Source: Ammonifex degensii KC4
GTDB taxonomy: Bacteria > Bacillota > Desulfotomaculia > Desulfotomaculales > Ammonificaceae
Reading direction: 5' to 3'
NCBI RefSeq assembly: GCF_000024605.1
Contig: NC_013385.1
Span: forward strand, 1,812,175-1,876,174
Length of the DNA stretch: 64,000 nucleotides
Shown here: positions 38,700 to 47,069 of the stretch, piece by piece
How the letters are laid out: every line of letters starts with the position of its first letter
Numbering within the stretch: position 1 is the stretch's first letter
The notes under the pieces: model-generated
What the model saw: the letters and a program-made list of their open reading frames with translations, nothing else
What the model was told of the DNA's origin: nothing
The model's database searches: none
Made by a program: the position numbers and the translations under genes

Positions 38700-39002
38700 T
38701 CACTCCTCTACTTCCTTGGCCAGCTTCTCCGCCAGCGGATCGTAAACCAGGTTGGCCCAGACCACGTAGATAGCCGTGGCCGCAAGTCCTATGATTATGA
38801 CCAGCACCCCCAGCCAGAACCACAGCGAAGGAAGCTTATCTACCAGCGGACTCAGTATTTGCCGCGGTCCTCCGGCCAGGACCACGAAGGCGTAATAGAC
38901 CACCATTACCACCAGCAAGAGCACCGTGGCCACGGTCCAGCGCAGGAAAAGCAGGCGGCGAAAAGGCGCTGAGTTTACCACCTCTTCCTTCCCTCTCTTC
39001 AC
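38700..39002 (-). CDS. DUF485-type small membrane protein
   Basis: 100 residues with two membrane spans (TVATVLLLVVMVVYYAFVVL and FWLGVLVIIIGLAATAIYVV) and a C-terminal cytosolic segment (VYDPLAEKLAKEVEE), as in the small partner (YjcH-like) of ActP. The GTG at 39002 is used because AAGGAGGTG lies 8 nt upstream; an upstream in-frame start has no such site. A TAAAAT box (39065-39060) may be its -10. First gene of the five-gene operon. Confidence 0.8.
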   Translation of the reverse strand: MKRGKEEVVNSAPFRRLLFLRWTVATVLLLVVMVVYYAFVVLAGGPRQILSPLVDKLPSLWFWLGVLVIIIGLAATAIYVVWANLVYDPLAEKLAKEVEE

Positions 39003-39109
39003 TACCAGACACCTCCTTCCTTTGAGGAATTGCCACACCTTTTCCGAAACGCTGTTCTGATTTTACCGGGAGGTTAAAATAGCGGCTAAGCGAGCACCTC
39101 CCAAAGGCA

Positions 39110-39146
39110 AAAAAGAAGACCCCACCTGTCAGGAGAGGTGGGGTCT
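39110..39146 (-). terminator. Rho-independent terminator of acs (copy 2)
   Basis: Perfect 11-bp stem AGACCCCACCT / AGGTGGGGTCT (39117-39146). Followed on the minus strand by TCTTTTTTGCC. Confidence 0.85.
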
Positions 39147-39196
39147 GTTGGCCTAAGTGAAACTCGGTACCGCCAGACTACCGTTCGGGGGCCGTT

Positions 39197-41167
39197 TTAA
39201 ACCTCTTGGTCCCCATAGCGACGCTTAAGCTCGGCAATGACCTCCGGGTTAGCCAAAGTGGAAACGTCCCCCAGGACCTTGCCTTCCGCTATGGCCCGCA
39301 AAAGCCGCCGCATGATCTTGCCGCTACGGGTTTTGGGCAACTCCGCCGTGAAGTAAACGGCGTCGGGACGGGCAATAGCACCTATCTTGGCCGTTACGTG
39401 GGCCTTGAGTTCCTCCTCCATCGCCTGCCAGCTGCGCTTTCCACTCTTTATCTCGGCAAATACCTCATCCTTCAGAGTGACAAAGGCCACTACCGCCTGT
39501 CCTTTTATCTCGTGTGCCTTGCCGATCACCGCCGCCTCCGCCACCGCCGGGTGCTCCACCAGGGCGCTTTCCAGCTCCATGGTACTCAGCCGGTGTCCTG
39601 CCACGTTGATGACGTCGTCCACTCGGCCCAGGATCCAGAAGTAATGGTGGCTGTCCTTGCGCGCCCCGTCGCCGGAGAAGTAGTACCACTTGCCCGGAAA
39701 CCTGCCCCAGTACTCCTTGACGTAGCGCTCCTCATCCCCGTAGACCGTGCGCATCATCGCTGGCCAGGGCTCCTTTATCACCAGCAGGCCCTCCTCCCCC
39801 GGCGGCAAGGGATTCCCCTCTTTATCCACCACGTCCACCTTGAGCCCGGGTAGGGGCACGGTGGCCGAGCCCGGCTTGAGGGGGGTGATGCCGGGCAGAG
39901 CGGCGATGATGTGCATACCCGTCTCCGTCTGCCACCAGGTATCGACTATGGGGCACTTGCCCCGGCCCACATACTGATAAAACCAGAGCCAGGCTTCTGG
40001 GTTGATGGGTTCACCCACGGTACCCAGAAGACGCAGGCTGGAAAGATCGTAGCCGTCCAGCCATTGCTCTCCCCAGCGCATGAAGGCCCTTATGGCCGTG
40101 GGAGCCGTGTAGAAAATGGTGACCCCGTACCGGTCGATGATCTGCCAGAAGCGGTCGGGGCGGGGCCAGTCGGGAGCTCCCTCGTAAAGGAGTACCGTAG
40201 CCCCGTTGGCCAGGGGGCCATAGACCAGGTAGCTGTGACCGGTGATCCAGCCGCAGTCCGCCGTGCACCAGTAGACGTCCTCTTCCTTGAGGTCAAAGGT
40301 CATGTGCAGGGTGGCCGTAACTCCTACTAAGTAGCCGCCCGTGGTGTGGACTATGCCCTTGGGCTTTCCCGTAGTGCCACTGGTGTAAAGGAGGAAGAGC
40401 ATATCCTCGCTATCGACCTCTTCCGGCGAGCAGGGGGACTCTTCTGCCACCAGCTCGTGGTACCAGCACTCCCTTTGAGGATCGAGTTCCAGCTCCTGTC
40501 CTATCCGCTTCACTACCACAACCTTCTCCACCGAAGGGGCCTCTTCCAGGGCCAGCCTGGCATTTCGGAGTAAAGGTACTATTTTCCCCCGGCGCCAGCC
40601 GCCGTCGGCGGTGATGAGCACTTTAGCCCCGGCGTCGTTTATCCGGTCGCGCAGAGCCTCGGCGCTGAAGCCCCCGAAAACCACGAGATGAGGAGCTCCT
40701 ATGCGGGCACAGGCCAGCATGGCAATGGGAAGCTCGGGAATCATGGGAAGGTAGATTGCCACTCGGTCCCCTTTCTCCACTCCCAGCTTCCTGAGCGCCG
40801 AGGCTAGCCGCCCCACTTCCCGGTAGAGATCCCAGTAGGTTAGCACCCGCGTATCCCCCGGCTCCCCTTCAAAAATCAGGGCTGCCTTGTTGCGCCGCCA
40901 GGTCTTGAGGTGCCTGTCCACACAGTTGTAGCAGGCGTTGAGCTTGGCGTTGACGAACCAGCGGGCAAAGGGGGGATCCCATTCCAGCACTTTATCCCAT
41001 TTTCTGAACCAGTCCAGGCGTTCGGCCTGCAAGGCCCAGAAAAGTTCGGGACTGGCCTGCGCTTTCGCATATATTTCCCGGCTCTTGACGTTAGCCTGCC
41101 GGGCAAACCTTTCCGGAGGATAAAAGATCTGTTCCTCCGGCAGAACCGCTTCTTTCTGCCTAGCCAT
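39197..41167 (-). CDS. acs: Acetyl-CoA synthetase (AMP-forming), copy 2
   Basis: 656 residues from ATG 41167 (GGGAGGAGAGGG upstream). P-loop [40 protein letters not shown], and C-terminal [16 protein letters not shown]. Close in type to copy 1 but clearly diverged, with a shorter N-terminus. It lies upstream of the actP operon in the same direction but is separated from it by a strong terminator. Substrate could be acetate or propionate. Confidence 0.93.
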   Translation of the reverse strand: MARQKEAVLPEEQIFYPPERFARQANVKSREIYAKAQASPELFWALQAERLDWFRKWDKVLEWDPPFARWFVNAKLNACYNCVDRHLKTWRRNKAALIFEGEPGDTRVLTYWDLYREVGRLASALRKLGVEKGDRVAIYLPMIPELPIAMLACARIGAPHLVVFGGFSAEALRDRINDAGAKVLITADGGWRRGKIVPLLRNARLALEEAPSVEKVVVVKRIGQELELDPQRECWYHELVAEESPCSPEEVDSEDMLFLLYTSGTTGKPKGIVHTTGGYLVGVTATLHMTFDLKEEDVYWCTADCGWITGHSYLVYGPLANGATVLLYEGAPDWPRPDRFWQIIDRYGVTIFYTAPTAIRAFMRWGEQWLDGYDLSSLRLLGTVGEPINPEAWLWFYQYVGRGKCPIVDTWWQTETGMHIIAALPGITPLKPGSATVPLPGLKVDVVDKEGNPLPPGEEGLLVIKEPWPAMMRTVYGDEERYVKEYWGRFPGKWYYFSGDGARKDSHHYFWILGRVDDVINVAGHRLSTMELESALVEHPAVAEAAVIGKAHEIKGQAVVAFVTLKDEVFAEIKSGKRSWQAMEEELKAHVTAKIGAIARPDAVYFTAELPKTRSGKIMRRLLRAIAEGKVLGDVSTLANPEVIAELKRRYGDQEV

Positions 41168-41301
41168 TTCCCTCTCCTCCCAATTGCGTCTTGGGTACAG
41201 GACCATTGTAGAGGAGCGGGAGGAGAGGAAGACAGGATCTGCAGCTGCTCAGTCGTTTTTCCCCTTTCAGCGGTCGGTTTCTTGTACCGAATGGCGAAAG
41301 A

Positions 41302-41324
41302 GTTGTTTCGCTGTGCGAAACAAC
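41302..41324. promoter_or_regulatory. 23-bp palindrome upstream of acs copy 2
   Basis: GTTGTTTCGC, a 3-nt centre, GCGAAACAAC: a perfect inverted repeat with 10-bp arms in the 205-nt gap before acs. No T-run follows, so it looks more like an operator (for example for the IclR protein nearby) than a terminator. Confidence 0.5.
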
Positions 41325-41332
41325 CTGAGTAC

Positions 41333-41368
41333 CTAAAATTACCGTCCCCACGCATGGAAAAGGACGGT
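41333..41368 (-). terminator. Probable terminator after the thioredoxin-reductase-like gene
   Basis: ACCGTCC / GGACGGT stem (41341-41368), 5 nt after the stop, followed on the minus strand by AATTTTAGG. Loop of 14 nt and a short T-run make it moderate. Confidence 0.5.
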
Positions 41369-41372
41369 AGCT

Positions 41373-42290
41373 TTAGCGGTGGCGGATGATCCCATGGGCC
41401 ACCGTAGCCGCCAGGGCACCGTCGGCCACCGCCGTAACCGCATCCCGCAGGCGCTTGCGGCGCACATCTCCCGCAGCCAGGATGCGGGGGTGCGAGGTGC
41501 GCATCTCCTCGTTGGTGACGATGAAGCCGTGCGGGTCGAGCTCAACCACTTGGCCGACCAGGCCGGAATTGGGCTGGTTGCCGATAAAGACCACCAACCC
41601 GGAAACCTCCAGACAGTCCTCTTCCCCCGTTTTCAGGTTCTTTACCTTCACCCCTTCCACCCAGTCGGAGCCCAGGACTTCGGTAACCACCGAATCCCAG
41701 ACGAAAGTTATCTTGGGCTCGGCCATGGCCGCCTCCTGCAAAACCTGGGCCGCCCTCAGGGTATCGCGGCGGTGGATGACGTAAACGCGGGAGGCCGTAC
41801 GGGCCAGGAACAAAGCCTCCTTTACTGCCGAATCCCCTCCCCCCACCACCGCCACTTCGCGGTGGCGAAAGAGGGAGGCATCACTCAGGGCACAGTAGGA
41901 GACCCCCTTCCCCCGCAGGCGCTCCTCTCCGGGAACCCCTAGAGGGCGAGGGCCGGTCCCGGTAGCCACGATCACCGCCTCCGTTTGTATCCTGAGCCCG
42001 TTGCCAATCACCTCTAAGTGTTCGTCTACCGGCTTTACCTCGATGATGTCGGCCGTAGTGAACTCTACGCCGAAGCGGCGAGCCTGCCCTTCCATCTCCG
42101 CGATGAGCTTGTGCCCTTCTACCCCCGCGGAGAAACCAGGAAAATTTTCTAGGCGCTCGGTGAAACGCACCTTACCACCCAGGACCCCCCGCTCGATGAG
42201 CAGGGGACGAAGGCCAACCCGGGCGGCGTAGATGCCTGCTGTGAGCCCCGCCGGGCCTCCTCCTACTACGACTATCGACCGCTCTTCCAC
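41373..42290 (-). CDS. Thioredoxin-reductase-like flavoprotein lacking the CxxC
   Basis: 305 residues, pyridine-nucleotide-disulfide oxidoreductase class II fold. FAD loop VVVGGGPAGLTAGIYAAR (residues 7-24), NAD(P)H loop VVGGGDSAVKEALFLA with HRRDTLRA typical of NADPH use, and C-terminal ILAAGDVRRKRLRDA for FAD. The redox motif expected as CATCDG reads CALSDA (C133, S136): the second cysteine is gone, so normal thioredoxin reduction is unlikely. Translationally coupled to the acyl-CoA synthetase gene (19-nt overlap). It might be a flavin oxidoreductase using another partner. Confidence 0.8.
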   Translation of the reverse strand: MEERSIVVVGGGPAGLTAGIYAARVGLRPLLIERGVLGGKVRFTERLENFPGFSAGVEGHKLIAEMEGQARRFGVEFTTADIIEVKPVDEHLEVIGNGLRIQTEAVIVATGTGPRPLGVPGEERLRGKGVSYCALSDASLFRHREVAVVGGGDSAVKEALFLARTASRVYVIHRRDTLRAAQVLQEAAMAEPKITFVWDSVVTEVLGSDWVEGVKVKNLKTGEEDCLEVSGLVVFIGNQPNSGLVGQVVELDPHGFIVTNEEMRTSHPRILAAGDVRRKRLRDAVTAVADGALAATVAHGIIRHR

Positions 42291-43975
42291 GCTTCACCCC
42301 TCCCAGTTCCATCATCACAAGGAAGCCCCATATCCCACGCCTTGAGCACCCTGCGCAAAAGCTTGCCGTTGGGCGTTCGGGGGAGCTGCGGTAAGACCTC
42401 AAACTCCTGCGGCACCAGGTAATCCGCCAGGCGGGTGCGGATGAACCGGGTGAGCTCCGCCTGCAATTTAGCGCTCCACTGGTAGCCCGGCCGCAGCACG
42501 ATAAAGGCTTTGACGATCTCCCCCCGCCAGAAGTCAGGCTTACCGATGACCCCTGCCTCCAGCACCGCCGGGTGCTCCAGAAGCTTGCTTTCTATCTCGC
42601 AAGGTCCCACACGCTTCTCCCCTACTTTGATGAGATCGTCCACCCTTCCTTGATACCAGTAGTAACCTTCTTTGTCGCGGTATACTAAATCGCCTGTGAG
42701 ATACCAGGGTGCAAGGCGAAAATATTCCTGGTATCTAGCCTCGTCGCGCCATACGCCCTGAAACATGGCCGGCCAGGGAGGAAGCAGGGCCAACTGCCCT
42801 ATTTCGTAAGGGCCAAGCTCCTTCCCCTGGGGGTCCAGCACCGCTACCTTTACCCCGGGTACGGGCTTCCCCATCGAACCTGCCTTGACCGGCAGACAAC
42901 GGAAATTAGCTATCATGTGTCCTCCCGTCTCGGTCATGAACCAAGTATCGTAAACCTCTACGCCGAAAACCGTGCGGCTCCAGCGGACAAGCGCCGGGTT
43001 TAAAGCCTCGCCGACGGTGAGGATATGGCGCAAACGGTGGCTCACCGGCGGTAGGACCTTCTCCGCCGCCATCAAAGTCCTCAAGATCATAGGGGTGGTG
43101 TACCAGACCGTCACGCCAAAGCGCCGGAAGGTCTCGTAAAAGTTCTCCGGCTCGAGCTCGCCGCCGTAGATCACAGTGGTCACGCGGTTAAGCCAAGGGG
43201 CCAGCACCCCGTAGGCCACCCCGGTGACCCAGCTGAGCCCGGCCGTGCACCAGTAAACGTCGTTTTCTTTGAGGTCAAGCACCCACTTGCCCGTCTGGTA
43301 GTACTGCACCGCCGCTCGGTGGGGAAGCAGTATCCCCTTAGGCTTCCCCGTGGAGCCGGAGGTAAAGAGGAGAACGAAAGGAGCTTCCTTGGGCAAAGGC
43401 ACTACCTTCGGCTCGCCTACCGCTTCCCCCACCGCCCGGTACCAACTTATGACCCCTCCGGCTTCCCGCGCTTCTACCAGGCCCACCACCAGGATGTACT
43501 TGAGTTCAGGAACCGAACGCCAGTCGAACTTAAGGCGCCCGGGAGCGGAGGTCACCAGTACTTTGGCTTCTGCTTCCCGCAGAAACTCAGCGAGCGCCTC
43601 CGGCATATACCCTTCGAACAAGGGAACGGCTATGGCCCCGCGCTTGATTATACCCAGGAAACTAGCGTAAAGCTCAGGAGCAGGGGGGCCGAAAAGGGCT
43701 ACCCGGTCACCAGGCTCCACGCCCAACTTCTCCAAAACCAGGGCAAAGCGGTCGGAAAGGCCTTTAAGTTCCGCAAAGGTAAAAGAGCACTCCTTCACCC
43801 CGTCCCAGAAGCGGAGGGCTATCCTGTCTCCTTTCCCTTCCCGGCAGGGCTGATCTACGGCTAAGGCGGCCAGGTTGATGCGGGAAGAGTTCTTTACCCC
43901 CAACTCCTCCTCCGCCTGTTCCCAGGTAAAGGTACGGCAGACTTCTTCGTAATCTTCCAGGTTAGGTCGAAGCAT
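42272..43975 (-). CDS. AMP-dependent acyl-CoA synthetase (AcsA-like)
   Basis: 567 residues, ANL superfamily. P-loop LLFTSGSTGKPKGILLPH, YWCTAGLSWVTGVAYGVLAP, and the C-terminal lysine in LPRTPNGKLLRRVLKA. Shorter than the two Acs copies and nearer the AcsA/acyl-CoA synthetase type, so acetate or a branched/short acid may be its substrate. First of two genes, behind the IclR gene (3-nt gap) in the same direction. Confidence 0.88.
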   Translation of the reverse strand: MLRPNLEDYEEVCRTFTWEQAEEELGVKNSSRINLAALAVDQPCREGKGDRIALRFWDGVKECSFTFAELKGLSDRFALVLEKLGVEPGDRVALFGPPAPELYASFLGIIKRGAIAVPLFEGYMPEALAEFLREAEAKVLVTSAPGRLKFDWRSVPELKYILVVGLVEAREAGGVISWYRAVGEAVGEPKVVPLPKEAPFVLLFTSGSTGKPKGILLPHRAAVQYYQTGKWVLDLKENDVYWCTAGLSWVTGVAYGVLAPWLNRVTTVIYGGELEPENFYETFRRFGVTVWYTTPMILRTLMAAEKVLPPVSHRLRHILTVGEALNPALVRWSRTVFGVEVYDTWFMTETGGHMIANFRCLPVKAGSMGKPVPGVKVAVLDPQGKELGPYEIGQLALLPPWPAMFQGVWRDEARYQEYFRLAPWYLTGDLVYRDKEGYYWYQGRVDDLIKVGEKRVGPCEIESKLLEHPAVLEAGVIGKPDFWRGEIVKAFIVLRPGYQWSAKLQAELTRFIRTRLADYLVPQEFEVLPQLPRTPNGKLLRRVLKAWDMGLPCDDGTGRGEAWKSGR

Positions 43976-43978
43976 TGT

Positions 43979-44821
43979 TTATCCCCCGCTTCGGAGCAAA
44001 ACGTCCTTGAGGGGGGCAGAAAGCGCTTCCTCCTGGTGCGTAGCGGGCCGGTATCCCAGGCGCAGCGAAATGACGTAGCAGGTTTCTCTGAGGATGTTGA
44101 CCAGTCGGTTGATCCGTTCCAGGGTTAGGCGGCTGGCCGGACCCGCTACCCCAATGGCCGCTACCACCCGCCCCTTGACGTCAAATATGGGGGCCGCCAC
44201 CCCTCGCAAGCCATCCGCCAACTCCTCAGCACTCACCGCGTACCCCTGAGCTCTTATTTTTTCCAGGTGCAGAAGCAGCTGCTCGGGGTTGCTTAAAGTG
44301 TTGATAGTGTAAGGTTTTAGCTCTTGCCGCTTGAGGTACTCTCTTAACCGCTCCGGCGACAGATAGGCCAAGAGCACCTTGCCTTCCGCCGAACAGTAGG
44401 CCGGAGCCTTGAGCCCCAAGTTGACCGTAATGGCTTCCGACGACTGACACCTTTCCAGGAAGAAGACCTCGTCCCCCTCCAGCACCCCCATTTGGGTGGT
44501 CTCCCCCGTGAGCTCCGCCAGTTCTTTGAGATAGGGGAGGACCTCACGGCGAAAATCGAGCTGGTGCAGGTAGTTGAGTCCCAAAGAGACGAAGCGCATG
44601 CCCAGCCGGTAACACTCGGTACTTTCGTCTTGCTCTACGAAACCGTAGCGCACTAAAGTGGCAAGCAGGCGGTGGACGGTGCTCTTGTGCAGCCCCAGCT
44701 CTTTGCTCAGGCGGGTAACTCCCAATCCTCCGGGATTGGTGCCCAGGGCTTCCAGGATGGCCAGGGCGCGCTCCACCGAATGCACAGCATACGCTTGTTC
44801 CCGTTTCTTTTTTGTCTTCAC
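43979..44821 (-). CDS. IclR-family transcriptional regulator
   Basis: 280 residues. N-terminal winged HTH (about 15-75) with SVERALAILEAL and LGLHKSTVHRLLATLVRYGF, then the IclR ligand-binding domain with YCSAEGKVLLAYL and GVAAPIFDVKGRVVAAIGVAG. GTG start. It is co-directional with the acyl-CoA synthetase and flavoprotein genes downstream and probably controls them and perhaps other acetate genes. Confidence 0.92.
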   Translation of the reverse strand: MKTKKKREQAYAVHSVERALAILEALGTNPGGLGVTRLSKELGLHKSTVHRLLATLVRYGFVEQDESTECYRLGMRFVSLGLNYLHQLDFRREVLPYLKELAELTGETTQMGVLEGDEVFFLERCQSSEAITVNLGLKAPAYCSAEGKVLLAYLSPERLREYLKRQELKPYTINTLSNPEQLLLHLEKIRAQGYAVSAEELADGLRGVAAPIFDVKGRVVAAIGVAGPASRLTLERINRLVNILRETCYVISLRLGYRPATHQEEALSAPLKDVLLRSGG

Positions 44822-44854
44822 GCGGGAGCCACTCCTTATCCCTTTTTAACGAGA

Positions 44855-44863
44855 ATTATAGCA
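44855..44863 (-). promoter_or_regulatory. Extended -10 promoter for the iclR-type operon
   Basis: Minus strand TGCTATAAT, 34-42 nt upstream of the GTG start, identical over nine bases to the uvrB promoter -10. Confidence 0.55.
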
Positions 44864-44921
44864 CTACCAGCCACAGGAGAACAGGTGCAGGCGGGCTCCC
44901 GAGGGGAGTAAGAGAAGGTAC

Positions 44922-45353
44922 TTAGAGCCGGAAGCGCTCCAGGCGCAGGATTTTGCGTAGTTTCTTGGCCTGCCGGCGGGAAAGAGGGATGCGAGTGCGC
45001 TCCGCGTCGCTGAGGATGAGATCATAGGTCCCCTTGGCCAGCGAGACCACTTCGTCGATCCACTTGAGGTTTACGATGTAGCAGCGGTGGCTGCGGAAGA
45101 AGCCAAAGGGGGCAAGACGCCGTTCCAGTTCGTTGAGCGTGAAGCGGGAAAGGTAAGTGCCCTGCTCGGTTTTCACCAAGCTGCGCTTGGAGTGAATGCT
45201 GCAGTAAACTATCTCCTGCACCGGTATGAGTCTTATCTTCCCTTCCGGCGTGATGCCGGAGATGTAGCGCAGGGATTCCTCCCGTCCGCCCGCGCCGTCC
45301 GCCAGACAGCTCCACAGGCGCTGCCGAAAACCTTCCAGAAAACCTCCACCCAC
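44922..45353 (-). CDS. Stand-alone LytTR DNA-binding regulator
   Basis: 143 residues. A LytTR domain fills about residues 40-143: GKIRLIPVQEIVYCSIHSKR, FFRSHRCYIVNLKWIDEV and the C-terminal IPLSRRQAKKLRKIL. The 40-residue N-terminus is short and has no receiver, PAS or membrane segment, unlike AgrA/LytR or RcoM-type regulators. GTG 45353 is chosen because GGAGGGAGG precedes it directly after the gap stop. Last gene of the Calvin-cycle operon, so it probably autoregulates or responds through it (inference). Confidence 0.82.
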   Translation of the reverse strand: MGGGFLEGFRQRLWSCLADGAGGREESLRYISGITPEGKIRLIPVQEIVYCSIHSKRSLVKTEQGTYLSRFTLNELERRLAPFGFFRSHRCYIVNLKWIDEVVSLAKGTYDLILSDAERTRIPLSRRQAKKLRKILRLERFRL

Positions 45354-45367
45354 GCCTACCTCCCTCC

Positions 45368-46402
45368 TCACGTCCTTCCTCTGCTCACATGGGACACCAA
45401 GTCCAGCACCCGATTGGCGTAGCCCCACTCGTTGTCGTACCAGGCCAGCACCCGCGCCGAATGTCCCTCCACCACCATGGTGGAAGGAGCGTCTACTACC
45501 GCCGAATGGGAATCGCCAATGAAGTCACGGGAGACCAAAGGCTCCCAGCACACCGCTAGGATGCCCCGTAGCCCGTCCTTTGCCTCTTCCTCCAGCGCAG
45601 CATTTATCTCTTTTGCCGAGGTCTCTTTAACCAGCTCCACCACCAGATCGAGCACAGAGACGTTCAAGACCGGAACCCTGAAGGCCATGCCGTCGAGCTT
45701 TCCCGCTAGCTCCGGCAGGACCAGCCCGATGGCCTGGGCAGCACCGGTAGTGGTGGGAATGATGGAGGCTGCTGCGGCCCGCCCGCGGCGTGGGTCGCGG
45801 TGGGGCATGTCGAGCAACACCTGATCGTTGGTATAGGCGTGCACTGTATTGACCAGACCCCGCACCACTCCGAACTTCTGGTGCAGCACCTTCACCACCG
45901 GAGCCAGGCAGTTAGTAGTGCAGGAGGCGCTGGAGAGAACGAAGTGCCGCTCGGGATCGTAAGCCTGCTCGTTCACTCCCATGACTACCGTCAAATCTGC
46001 ATCCTTGGCCGGGGCGGTGATAACCACTTTCTTGGCCCCCGCCTCCAGGTGAGCGGAAGCTTTTTCCCGGCTGCGCAGTCGCCCGGTGGCCTCCACCACT
46101 ACCTCCACCCCCAGCTCGCCCCAGGGGACACGGGCCGGATCGGCTTCGGTAAAGACGGAGATGGTCCTTTCCCCTACTATCAGCGCTCTCTCCTCTCCCC
46201 TGACCGGCAAAGGCAACACTCCGTGCACCGAGTCGTACTTGAGGGCTGTGGCCAGGTAAGAGGTAAAGCCCGGGCCCGGCGGCAGGCGCCGGGAGTAATG
46301 GTTGACGGCCACTACCTCGACGTCCGGCCGGTTCAAAGCTGCCCGCAGAACCGCCCGGCCTATCCGGCCAAAGCCGTTAATGCCTATCCGCGTCACGCCC
46401 AC
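45368..46402 (-). CDS. gap: Glyceraldehyde-3-phosphate dehydrogenase, type I
   Basis: 344 residues. Reduces 1,3-bisphosphoglycerate in the Calvin direction. Rossmann loop GINGFGRIGRAVLR, catalytic C161 in SSASCTTNCLAPVV, and WYDNEWGYANRVLDL. After VVAVN the usual aspartate (which binds the NAD ribose) is replaced by H35, and the following loop is several residues longer than normal. Loss of that acid is typical of NADP-using, anabolic GapB-type enzymes. Overlaps rpe by 26 nt. Confidence 0.93.
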   Translation of the reverse strand: MGVTRIGINGFGRIGRAVLRAALNRPDVEVVAVNHYSRRLPPGPGFTSYLATALKYDSVHGVLPLPVRGEERALIVGERTISVFTEADPARVPWGELGVEVVVEATGRLRSREKASAHLEAGAKKVVITAPAKDADLTVVMGVNEQAYDPERHFVLSSASCTTNCLAPVVKVLHQKFGVVRGLVNTVHAYTNDQVLLDMPHRDPRRGRAAAASIIPTTTGAAQAIGLVLPELAGKLDGMAFRVPVLNVSVLDLVVELVKETSAKEINAALEEEAKDGLRGILAVCWEPLVSRDFIGDSHSAVVDAPSTMVVEGHSARVLAWYDNEWGYANRVLDLVSHVSRGRT

Positions 46403-47069
46403 AAACCTCTACCCCCTTTCCTGCTTCCTTAAGCATTCTTATGGCCTCCTCTACCTTGTCGGCCTTAAATACCGAGGTGCCAGCTACCAGGATCTGCGCT
46501 CCTGCTTCTACCACTAAAGGGGCGGTGGTGGCGTCTATCCCTCCGTCGACCTCGATCAGCGCTCGGCTCTCCTTTGCCGCTATCATCCGGGTTAGATGTG
46601 CGATCTTGGGCACCACCTCGGGGATAAATTTTTGCCCACCAAAACCGGGATTGACCGTCATCACCAGTACTACGTCCACCAGAGGAAGAACCTCTTCCAC
46701 CATAACCGCTGGGGTGCTAGGGTTAAGTGCTACCCCCACCATCACCCCCCGCTCTTTGAGGCGGGTGAGCAACCGGTGCAGGTGCACCACTGCCTCCACG
46801 TGCACGGTTATGAGGTCAGCTCCGGCGGCCAAGAAATCTTCTGCGTAGCGTTCAGGTTGCTCAATCATCAGGTGAACGTCGAAGGGCAGGCGGGAGTGCG
46901 GCCGCAAGGCGGCCACCACCTGCGGCCCGAAGGTGATGTTGGGAACGAAATGACCGTCCATGATGTCCAGGTGCAAAAGATCAGCTCCCGCTGCCTCCAC
47001 CCGCGCCACCTCCTCCCGCAGGCGGCCGAAATCGGCCGCCAGCAGGGAAGGCGCCACCTTCACCGTCAC
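46377..47069 (-). CDS. rpe: Ribulose-phosphate 3-epimerase
   Basis: 230 residues, TIM barrel. Interconverts xylulose-5-P and ribulose-5-P, supplying phosphoribulokinase. Signatures: APSLLAADFGRL, HLDIMDGHFVPNITFGP with metal ligands, and MTVNPGFGGQKFI. GTG start directly abuts the stop of the FBP aldolase/phosphatase gene. Confidence 0.95.
   Translation of the reverse strand: MTVKVAPSLLAADFGRLREEVARVEAAGADLLHLDIMDGHFVPNITFGPQVVAALRPHSRLPFDVHLMIEQPERYAEDFLAAGADLITVHVEAVVHLHRLLTRLKERGVMVGVALNPSTPAVMVEEVLPLVDVVLVMTVNPGFGGQKFIPEVVPKIAHLTRMIAAKESRALIEVDGGIDATTAPLVVEAGAQILVAGTSVFKADKVEEAIRMLKEAGKGVEVCGRDADRH

Noticed and set aside
44823-44898. CGGGAGCC and GGCTCCCG as a terminator between the LytTR and IclR genes
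   Set aside because: The arms are about 60 nt apart with the IclR promoter between them and no T-run; probably chance in GC-rich DNA.
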